A DNA stretch of 64,000 bases from an uncultured Eubacteriales bacterium. Lineage in GTDB: Bacteria; Bacillota; Clostridia; Oscillospirales; UBA644. Positions 36,940-44,585 of this stretch are shown piece by piece. The stretch is taken from the NCBI GenBank assembly GCA_959604355.1, contig CAUHAO010000004.1, positions 25,015 through 89,014 on the forward strand. Direction: 5' to 3'. The translations under genes and the position numbers were made by a program. Within the stretch, counting starts at the first letter, position 1, and each line of letters opens with the position of its first letter. The notes beneath the pieces were generated by a model. The model did not search any database. It was not told the origin of the DNA and saw only the letters and a program-made list of their open reading frames with translations.

Positions 36940-37421
36940 GTTGCTGTATTGTCGAAACAAGAGGAATTTTTGAAGAAAATGTTGAGAAAGTCAGAAAAAC
37001 TGTGTTTTTATCAAAACAATTCGAAGAAATTTTTTTGAACTCTGAAAACAGGCAAATTTTTTGGTCAAATTGCACAAACATTATTAAAAAGCAAAAATTG
37101 GATGATACTATATATCGATTTAAAAATTAAAAATCGCCTTAAAAAATCAATATTTTGAGGTATCAAGTTGAATTTACGGTAAAAGTGACAAAAAAACTGA
37201 GGGTAGAACTGCACAAAGTATCGGCTTAATCATATAAAATTTTATTAAAAATGACAATAAACGCTGGAAACACGAACGAGAACAGGCTTTGAAAAACACG
37301 AAAAGTTATTGACATCAAGCCTTGAAAATATTATAATAATCAGTACAAAGCAATATGTTATGAGTGTGATCCCGATGATCAAAGGGATACGCCAGAAATA
37401 GGAAAAGGAAGGTGCTTTGCA
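36940..37421. other. AT-rich regulatory gap upstream of the carbohydrate operon
   Basis: No convincing gene. The stretch is strongly AT-rich with many A and T tracts. It contains a GCAAATTTT...GGTCAAA element at 37052-37069 that recurs upstream of the giant secreted-protein gene, two GC(T/C)TTGAAAA motifs about 33 bp apart near 37287 and 37320 that bracket the -35 box, the operon promoter, and an 84-base leader with a small hairpin (ATCCC/GGGAT). The length suggests binding of one or more regulators. Confidence 0.6.
37309..37337 (+). promoter_or_regulatory. Consensus sigma-A promoter of the carbohydrate-uptake operon
   Basis: TTGACA (37309-37314), 17 bp, TATAAT (37332-37337): a perfect match in both boxes and spacing, about 85 bp before the first start codon. 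Confidence 0.88.
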
Positions 37422-40349
37422 GTGCGAATTCGCAAAACAAGGGCCGTTGCGGCGGTTATTTTTGCAGCTCTTATGATCCAGCTTCTGCCGGTAGCGTCCC
37501 TGGCTGCTGCGTCGATAAGCGATGATACGACAAGCTCCGTATTCGTACCCATTTATATCGAGGGGTCTTACGGCGAATATTTACAGAATTATGCGAGAGA
37601 GAAGACTCCCACAAACAAGTTTGACATTGATATTCTCAGCTACGAAAGCTCTGACGACGTAAAAGTCATGAGCCTCGGCGGAAGAGATAATGTTGTTGTC
37701 ACGGGTGAAAGCGGGCAGATCTCTTACACGTTCAACGTGCCCTCGTCGGGTCTTTACGCCATAGGGCTGAATTATTACACGATGCCGGGTAAAGGTGCCG
37801 CGATCGAGAGACGTATACTTGTCAACGGAAAAGTCCTTTACAGCGAGGCGAACACCGCTTCTCTGGACAGAGCTTTCACGGATGATGTTGACGATCCGTC
37901 CGATATCGAGCATTATTTTACCACGGATACTTCCGGCAACCAGATCAGACCTGCTCAAAAAGAGATAGAGGCGTGGTATGACGAGCAGTATTTCAAGGAT
38001 GCTGCTGGTGTATACGGTGCGCTGAGATTTTATCTCGAAAAGGGCGAAAACACGATAACATTCGTTTCCGTCCGCGAACCGCTCGCGTTTTCTGCGCTTT
38101 GGATATGCGGCTATGAGGACACACAGTCGTATGACGATTTGCTTGTTAACAATGCCGAATTCGATACTTCCGGCACTTCGCTCATTACAACCGTCCAGGC
38201 GGAAATGCCGTATGCGAAATCGAAATCCTCTCTTGTCGCGGGTACGGATAAGGCGTCTTCCGCAACATATCCTGCAAGCACAGGCGTAACGAAACTTAAT
38301 ATATTAGGAAGCCTTTTCGGAACGGCGACATGGAAAACGACCGGCGAATGGGTCGAATATAAGGTCAATGTTCCAAAGGACGGTCTGTATAAAATAGTTC
38401 TCCGCGCAAGACAAAGTTTCAAGAGCGGTATTTTTGCGAGCCGTGAGATTACTGTCAACGGGGAAAAGCCCTACGAGGGATATGAAAGCACCAAATTTTC
38501 CTATAATTCTTCCTGGCAATATATAACACCTTCCGACGAATACGGCGATCCGCTGCTTTATAAATTCCATGCAGGCGAAAACACTATTCGCATCAGAGTC
38601 GTTTACGGCGATCTTTTTGAGATCATCAACGCCGTGAGTGCTGTTATAGACAAACTTAACGCCGACTACAGAAAGATACTGATGCTCATCGGTTACGATC
38701 CCGATACGTACAGGGATTATGAGCTTGATACTGAGATTCCCGAAGTCATTTCCGACCTTAAGGCTCAGGCGGATGTCCTTAAGAAAATATATAAAGAGAT
38801 AAACTCCGTTACCGGAGAGATCGGTGAAATAACCGCACAGCTCGAAACGCTCTACCAGTCTCTTTATACAATGTATGAAGATCCCGATAAGATTCCCTCG
38901 ATGTTCGGTTCTCTTTCCGATAATATCGGTACGCTCGGCCAGTGGCAGGCGGATATCAGCGAACAACCCATAGAGCTTGACAGCATCAGCGTTGCTGAGA
39001 AAAACTATGACCCCGGAAACCCGGAAAACGGATTTTTTGCCGATTTCGGTCACCAGGTGAAAATGTTCTTCGCGTCGTTCTTTACGGATGTCAACGCCAT
39101 TGCAAGTACCGACGCATCTTCCTTTACCGAGAAAGTCAAAGTCTGGATGACGACCTCTCGAGATGAAGCCCAGATCGTCAGACAGCTCATCGACCGAAAA
39201 TTCGTCAAACAGAACCAGATGTACGTAGAGCTCGATCTTGTCAACGGCGGCGCTCTGATGCCCTCGATTCTCGCGGGTGTCGGTCCCGATGTCGTTCTCG
39301 GCAGCGGCGGCGGCGTCGACTGGTCCGCACGCGGAGCCTTCTATCCGCTCGATACTTTTGAAGACTTCGACGAAGTCGCGAAGAGATTCCTGCCCATCGC
39401 TTTCGAAACTTATACCATCGACTGGGGCGATGAACGCGGTACACATATTTACGGCTTGCCCGAAAGCGAAAGCTTTGAAGTCGTGTTCTACCGCACCGAC
39501 GTATTTGAAGACCTCGGCGTGGACGTACCCAAGACGTGGGATGAAGTTTACGACCTCATCGCTCTGATGCAGAAGAGATACATGGATTTCGTTCCCCCGT
39601 CATATGAACTGATACTTTATCAGAACGGCGGACACTACTATCGCAACCACGGCACATACACGGATATAGACTCCGCTGTCGGTATAGATTCGTTTATCGA
39701 ATGGACGGATTTCTATGTTGCATATAAATGTCCCATCACCTCGAATTTCCAGAACCGTTTCAGATTCGGAGAAATGCCTATAGGTATCCAGGGTCTCGGG
39801 TTCTACGGAACGATAAGTATTTTTGCTCCCGAGATCAACGGTTTGTGGACCATTGCGGAAGTTCCCGGAAAAGTCCGTGAAGACGGTACTGTAAATAATA
39901 ATGTTGTTTATACGACGTCCGGATGCGGTATGCTTTCAGGCGCTAAAAATGTCGAGAACGCGTGGACGTTCATGAAATGGTGGACGGACACGGACGCTCA
40001 GGTTTCTTACGGTAAAGAGATCGAGAGCTTGCTCGGGATAGCCGGACGTTACTATACCGCAAATACTGAGGCTCTCAAACAGATGAACTGGACAGCGGAT
40101 GAGCTGGAGGTAATTCTCTCACAGAGAGAACGTACCGTAGCAATCCGTCCCATGGTCGGCAGCTACCTGTTGTCACGTTATATAAATATGTCGTTTAACT
40201 CGGTTGTCGTCGATGACCAGGAGCCCAGAGAAACACTTCTCGATTATATCAAGGAAATCAACGATGAAATGGTTTCCAAGCGTAACGAACTCGGCATAAA
40301 GGTCTTCAGAGATGAAGATATGACAGATCCCGAAGCGGGTAAATATTAA
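37422..40349 (+). CDS. Extracellular substrate-binding protein with two N-terminal beta-sandwich modules
   Basis: Probable glycan receptor of an ABC importer, 975 residues, about twice the usual size. Signal peptide (to about residue 30, ending SLAAA), no lipobox. Two jelly-roll, carbohydrate-binding-like modules follow (about 45-230 and 255-405; ISYTFNVPSSGLYAIGLNY, VEYKVNVPKDGLYKIVLRA, GENTI). Then a helical, coiled-coil-like stretch (410-510) and a family-1-type binding protein domain (about 560-950; VLGSGGGVDWSARGAFYPLD, PKTWDEVYDL, MKWWTD). Start is GTG at 37422, nine bases after AAGGAAGG. First gene of the operon. Ligand unknown; the fused modules imply a polymeric or surface-held glycan. 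Confidence 0.88.
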   Translation: MRIRKTRAVAAVIFAALMIQLLPVASLAAASISDDTTSSVFVPIYIEGSYGEYLQNYAREKTPTNKFDIDILSYESSDDVKVMSLGGRDNVVVTGESGQISYTFNVPSSGLYAIGLNYYTMPGKGAAIERRILVNGKVLYSEANTASLDRAFTDDVDDPSDIEHYFTTDTSGNQIRPAQKEIEAWYDEQYFKDAAGVYGALRFYLEKGENTITFVSVREPLAFSALWICGYEDTQSYDDLLVNNAEFDTSGTSLITTVQAEMPYAKSKSSLVAGTDKASSATYPASTGVTKLNILGSLFGTATWKTTGEWVEYKVNVPKDGLYKIVLRARQSFKSGIFASREITVNGEKPYEGYESTKFSYNSSWQYITPSDEYGDPLLYKFHAGENTIRIRVVYGDLFEIINAVSAVIDKLNADYRKILMLIGYDPDTYRDYELDTEIPEVISDLKAQADVLKKIYKEINSVTGEIGEITAQLETLYQSLYTMYEDPDKIPSMFGSLSDNIGTLGQWQADISEQPIELDSISVAEKNYDPGNPENGFFADFGHQVKMFFASFFTDVNAIASTDASSFTEKVKVWMTTSRDEAQIVRQLIDRKFVKQNQMYVELDLVNGGALMPSILAGVGPDVVLGSGGGVDWSARGAFYPLDTFEDFDEVAKRFLPIAFETYTIDWGDERGTHIYGLPESESFEVVFYRTDVFEDLGVDVPKTWDEVYDLIALMQKRYMDFVPPSYELILYQNGGHYYRNHGTYTDIDSAVGIDSFIEWTDFYVAYKCPITSNFQNRFRFGEMPIGIQGLGFYGTISIFAPEINGLWTIAEVPGKVREDGTVNNNVVYTTSGCGMLSGAKNVENAWTFMKWWTDTDAQVSYGKEIESLLGIAGRYYTANTEALKQMNWTADELEVILSQRERTVAIRPMVGSYLLSRYINMSFNSVVVDDQEPRETLLDYIKEINDEMVSKRNELGIKVFRDEDMTDPEAGKY

Positions 40350-40367
40350 AAAGGAGGTCCGGTAAAA

Positions 40368-41279
40368 ATGTCAACTCTCGCAAAAACAGCGGCGATCCGC
40401 AAAAAGAAAAAAAATCGCTTTGAAAACTGGGACCTCATAATATTCATGGGGCCGTTCCTTATAACATTCTTCCTGTTTACGGTCCTCCCGGTATTCGTTT
40501 CATGGTTCGTAGGCTTTACGAACTTCAACATGCTCCAGGTACCCGATTGGGTGTGGTTTGACAACTATCAGAAACTGATGCTCAACGACAGCCTTTTCGG
40601 AACGGCAGTACAGTGGTCTCTTATTATCGGTATAGTTACAGGCCCTGTAAGCTACATCCTCTGCTTCGCGTTCGCGTGGCTCATCAATGAAGTTCCCGCG
40701 AAGCCGAGAGCCTTTCTCACATTGCTTTTCTACGCACCTTCGCTTTCCGGCGGTTTCGGCTTCGTCTGGGGTCTTCTCTTCTCGGGCGACCGTTACGGCT
40801 ACATAAACTCACTTCTGCTCAAACTCGGTATTATTTCCGACCCGATACAATGGATCGTAAACAAAGACTATATGTTTACGATATTCGTTATCATGACACT
40901 TTGGGGCGCTCTCGGCAGCACTTTCCTTACATTCATCGCCGGTCTTCAGACGGTTGATCGTTCTCTGTATGAGGCGGGTGCGGTCGACGGCATAAAAAAC
41001 AGATGGCAGGAACTTTATCACATAACGCTCCCCTCGATGCGCGGCCAGCTGATATTCGGTGCCATACTCAACATCACCAGCGCCTTCACTACTACGGCGG
41101 GTTTCTTTGGCAACCCTCCGCAGGATTATTACATGTATACGATAATGAACCATCTCGACGACTACGGCGGAACGCGTATGGAAATGGGTTATGCGTGCGC
41201 CATAGCGACGATCCTCTTCCTGTTCACGTTCGCGATGAACAAGGTCTTCCAGTTCATTATCTCAAGAATCGGTAAGTAA
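40368..41279 (+). CDS. Carbohydrate ABC transporter permease, MalF-type (pair A)
   Basis: Membrane subunit of a CUT1-type importer, 303 residues with about six helices. The cytoplasmic EAA loop that docks the ATPase reads EAGAVDGIKNRWQELYHITLP-like, in the right place (near residue 205). AAGGAGG precedes the start, 18 bases after the binding protein. The partner is the next gene. No ATPase is encoded nearby. Confidence 0.93.
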   Translation: MSTLAKTAAIRKKKKNRFENWDLIIFMGPFLITFFLFTVLPVFVSWFVGFTNFNMLQVPDWVWFDNYQKLMLNDSLFGTAVQWSLIIGIVTGPVSYILCFAFAWLINEVPAKPRAFLTLLFYAPSLSGGFGFVWGLLFSGDRYGYINSLLLKLGIISDPIQWIVNKDYMFTIFVIMTLWGALGSTFLTFIAGLQTVDRSLYEAGAVDGIKNRWQELYHITLPSMRGQLIFGAILNITSAFTTTAGFFGNPPQDYYMYTIMNHLDDYGGTRMEMGYACAIATILFLFTFAMNKVFQFIISRIGK

Positions 41280-41294
41280 GGGAGGAGAAGAAAA

Positions 41295-42260
41295 ATGGCA
41301 GAAAAAATCAATGCGGAAAACCTCCCTCAGCAGGAATATATAGGCGTGTTCAAGAAGAAGCCCAAATATGACGAAGAAGGACACGAAATATATTATAAGA
41401 AGAAAAAGCTCTTCAAATCAAAGCGTGTCAACAGAAGCTTAGGCGGCGACCTTACGATGTTCCTTATCCTCTTCCTCGGCGGATGCTTCATGGCGTTCCC
41501 GCTGGTGTATGCGGTAAGTAACTCTCTCAAGCCGCTTTCCGAACTCTGGCTCTTTCCCCCGCACCTTATAGTTCAAAACCCGACGCTCAAGAACTATACG
41601 GACTTGTGGAATATTCTTTCAAACACGCTGCTTCCGATATCGAAATACCTGTTCAACACCATCTTTATAACGGTCGTATGCACCTCGTTCCGTGTTTTCT
41701 CGGGCTGTATGTGTGCGTACCCGCTTTCAAAGAGGCAGTTTAAGAGCAAGAAAGCGATATTCGGCATAGTCAAAGCGTCGCTTATGTTCGCAGCTCCCGC
41801 GGCAGCTACCGCAACATATATAATAATGGCATGGCTCGGTCTTATTGATACGTATTGGGCATTGCTCCTTCCTGCTCTCGGCTCGTCAATGGCTGTTTAC
41901 CTTGTTAAGAACTTTGTTGACGATTTCCCGGACAGCGTTCTGGAAGCTGCCCGCATCGACGGCGCCGGAGAATTCAGAATATTCTGGAAGATCCTGATGC
42001 CCGCGATCAAACCGGCGTGGGTCACGCTGATAGTCTTCGCAGTCCAGGAATACTGGAACGCAGGCTCCAACACCTACATCTATCGCGAAGAGCTCAAGAC
42101 CCTCAACTATGCGCTCGGCCAGATAACCTCGTCGAGTATGGCGCGTGCCGGTGTCGGTAACGCCATATCCGTCGTCATGATGATAGTACCCGTCGTCACG
42201 TTCGTCGTTTCTCAGAGTAATATCGTTGAAACGATGGCAAACGCAGGTATGAAGGATTGA
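41295..42260 (+). CDS. Carbohydrate ABC transporter permease, MalG-type (pair A)
   Basis: Second membrane subunit of the first pair, 321 residues. A charged N-terminal cytoplasmic stretch of about 50 residues precedes six helices; the EAA loop is EAARIDGAGEFRIFWKILMP. GGAGGAG lies upstream. C-terminus SNIVETMANAGMKD is typical of this family. Confidence 0.93.
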   Translation: MAEKINAENLPQQEYIGVFKKKPKYDEEGHEIYYKKKKLFKSKRVNRSLGGDLTMFLILFLGGCFMAFPLVYAVSNSLKPLSELWLFPPHLIVQNPTLKNYTDLWNILSNTLLPISKYLFNTIFITVVCTSFRVFSGCMCAYPLSKRQFKSKKAIFGIVKASLMFAAPAAATATYIIMAWLGLIDTYWALLLPALGSSMAVYLVKNFVDDFPDSVLEAARIDGAGEFRIFWKILMPAIKPAWVTLIVFAVQEYWNAGSNTYIYREELKTLNYALGQITSSSMARAGVGNAISVVMMIVPVVTFVVSQSNIVETMANAGMKD

Positions 42261-42270
42261 GGTGAACGGT

Positions 42271-43890
42271 ATGAAAAGAAATATATTGAAAATAACGATC
42301 GTTCTCACTCTTGCCGTCGTTATACTGCTCGGCACTTCCGTCCCCGCTCTCGCGCTGCCGTATAATACGGATATAACTTCCAATTATACATATGACTATT
42401 GGGGCAACGCCGTTCAGGCTCCTGTGGCATATACCGTTGAACATGTCTACACGATGGAAGAACTCGGTGTAACGGGACTCTTTAAGCCCGTCGATATGTT
42501 TTACTGCAACGGCTACCTTTATATAGTAGACGCCGGCGCAAACAGGGTTTTAGTCTACGATGAAGAATTCAGACAGGTTTCCGTTATATCCACGCTCAAG
42601 GATACCGAAGAATATACGATCCCTGCGCTGAACATGTCGTATATCGATGAAAACGGGCAGATCGTCTATGACAACGACATGACAAGTTCGGATAAGTATT
42701 CGCTTAACGCTCCCGAAGGCATATTCGTTACGGCGGACAACGAACTCTATATCGCAGATACAGAAAACCGCAGAATAGTTGTCTGCGACATGTACGGAAA
42801 TGTTTCCAACGTGTTCCAGCATCTTAATCTGACTATTATTAAGAATTTCGTATTCAGACCTTCAAAAATAACCGTTGACACCACCGGCTCGATGCAGATA
42901 ATTGCGAAAGCCGTCAACAGAGGTCTTCTTGAACTTGACTCCGACGGGCGATTCCGTTCGTTCCTCGGGGCTCCGAAAATCCAGGTTTCCGCAAGTGAAT
43001 GGTTCTGGCGTTCAATAGCTTCCGAAGAGCAGAAGAAAAAAATGACAACGTTCGTGCCCACGGAATACAGCAATCTCACAAAGGATGACCGCGGATTCAT
43101 GTATGCGACTATCAGCTCCATAGAAGGCGCTACTCTCCTCGGCGCAGTCCAGGGCGGCGGCGTTTCGGGCGGCACCGCTCCGGTGGCAAAACTTACCGCG
43201 GAAGGCTCGGATATCCTGCGCCGTCTCGGGCAGTTTCCTCCGGTAGGCGACATAGTCTTCACAGAAGACACGGCTCCGAGGATCGTTGACTGCGCGGTAG
43301 ATAACGCCAGCGGCCTGTACACCATTCTCGATGAAACTTCCGGCAGGTTCTTCACCTACAACCAGAACGGAGATCTGCTGTTTATCGGTGGCGGTTCTTC
43401 TTTCGGCCAGTACGGCCGTTTCAAGACTCCGACCTCGATAGTCGTGAACGGAGACCTCATCTATATATCCGACTACGGCAACAAGACCGTTACCGTATAT
43501 GAGATGACCGATTATGCGAAGCTTGTCAGATCCGCTATAATTGCAAACTCTGCCGGTGAGTTCCAGCGCTCCGCAGAGATATGGAAAGAAGTCGCGTCGT
43601 ACAACTCCAATATGCACATAGCATACGTCGGAATAGGCAAAGCGGAAATGAGAGCCGCGGCGACGATCGACGATGATACGCGACTCGAACATTACGAGAA
43701 CGCACTTTACTATTTCTCTCTGGCAAACGAAAAAACGAATTATTCCAAAGCTTTCACCGAACTCCGAACCGAGAAAGTTTCTCAGTACTTCTCCTTGATA
43801 ATGGGCGGAGCGCTTGTGATAGTCGTTGCAATAATCGTGTTTGTTTTGGTTAAAAAGAAGAAATCCAAGAAGGAAGGAGCGAAAGATTGA
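42271..43890 (+). CDS. NHL-propeller protein anchored by a C-terminal helix
   Basis: A 539-residue exported protein: signal peptide ending PALALP, an NHL-type beta-propeller (about 60-420; FKPVDMFYCNGYLYIVDAGANRVLVYD, APEGIFVTADNELYIADTENRRIVV, FKTPTSIVVNGDLIYISDYGNKTVTVYE), a short helical TPR-like section, and a transmembrane helix at about 507-530 with a Lys-rich tail. Propellers of this kind bind proteins or glycans; here it would face outward next to the transporter. Start ATG at 42271 follows GAGGTGAAC. Stop overlaps the next start by one base. Confidence 0.88.
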   Translation: MKRNILKITIVLTLAVVILLGTSVPALALPYNTDITSNYTYDYWGNAVQAPVAYTVEHVYTMEELGVTGLFKPVDMFYCNGYLYIVDAGANRVLVYDEEFRQVSVISTLKDTEEYTIPALNMSYIDENGQIVYDNDMTSSDKYSLNAPEGIFVTADNELYIADTENRRIVVCDMYGNVSNVFQHLNLTIIKNFVFRPSKITVDTTGSMQIIAKAVNRGLLELDSDGRFRSFLGAPKIQVSASEWFWRSIASEEQKKKMTTFVPTEYSNLTKDDRGFMYATISSIEGATLLGAVQGGGVSGGTAPVAKLTAEGSDILRRLGQFPPVGDIVFTEDTAPRIVDCAVDNASGLYTILDETSGRFFTYNQNGDLLFIGGGSSFGQYGRFKTPTSIVVNGDLIYISDYGNKTVTVYEMTDYAKLVRSAIIANSAGEFQRSAEIWKEVASYNSNMHIAYVGIGKAEMRAAATIDDDTRLEHYENALYYFSLANEKTNYSKAFTELRTEKVSQYFSLIMGGALVIVVAIIVFVLVKKKKSKKEGAKD

Positions 43891-44573
43891 TGGAAATCGT
43901 GAAAAAGTATGCAAAAGCACTCTGGCAGGGATTTGTCGAAATGCTCAAACGCGGCCTTTTTGCGTTCCAGCTCTTCGCTCATCCTGTTCAGGGATTCTAC
44001 GACCTGAAAAACGATCCGAGAAGAAGAAGCTTCCCGGCGGCGATAATGTGGATTGTCCTTCTCGGTTTTTCGGCAGTTCTCAGAGAGCTGCTCACCGGCT
44101 ATCTCTACTCGGAAAGTGAGTATGCGAAACTCAATATCAACATCCCGATGACATTCATCGCAGCGGTTCTTCCGTATATACTTTTCTCAATATCTAACTG
44201 GTGTTTTACCTCGCTCATGGACGGCGACGGCAAATTGGTAGATATTTTCTGTGCCACCGCTTTCGCGACCGTTCCCTTGACGATATGCAATCTCATATCG
44301 ATCCCCGTAAGCAATTACGCGTCGCTCTCCGAATCTGCGACATACACCTTCATCCTCGGTCTCGGCACGACGCTCACCTATGTTATGATATTCCTCGGAA
44401 TGATAACGACCCATCAATACTCCGTCGGCAAAGGTCTGATAACGGCGATATTGACTATCATGGGTATGGCAGTGATCGCATTTATCGTGATCCTCATATT
44501 CTTCCTTATCCAGCAGATCGTAAACTTTATCGGAAGTTTGTCCACAGAGATAAACTATCGACTCAATGAGTAA
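43890..44573 (+). CDS. Yip1-family multi-pass membrane protein
   Basis: A 227-residue protein with an amphipathic N-terminal region (about 1-45, HPVQGFYDLKNDPRRRS) and five helices, including SIPVSNYASLSES in a loop and IFLGMITTHQYSVGKGLITAIL near the fourth. This is the YIP1 pattern of Bacillota proteins that often accompany DUF5696 and ABC permease genes. The biochemical role is unknown; a scaffold for the transporter complex is a guess. Start ATG overlaps the previous stop, after AAGGAGCGAAAG. Confidence 0.83.
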   Translation: MEIVKKYAKALWQGFVEMLKRGLFAFQLFAHPVQGFYDLKNDPRRRSFPAAIMWIVLLGFSAVLRELLTGYLYSESEYAKLNINIPMTFIAAVLPYILFSISNWCFTSLMDGDGKLVDIFCATAFATVPLTICNLISIPVSNYASLSESATYTFILGLGTTLTYVMIFLGMITTHQYSVGKGLITAILTIMGMAVIAFIVILIFFLIQQIVNFIGSLSTEINYRLNE

Positions 44574-44585
44574 GGAGATGAGAAA

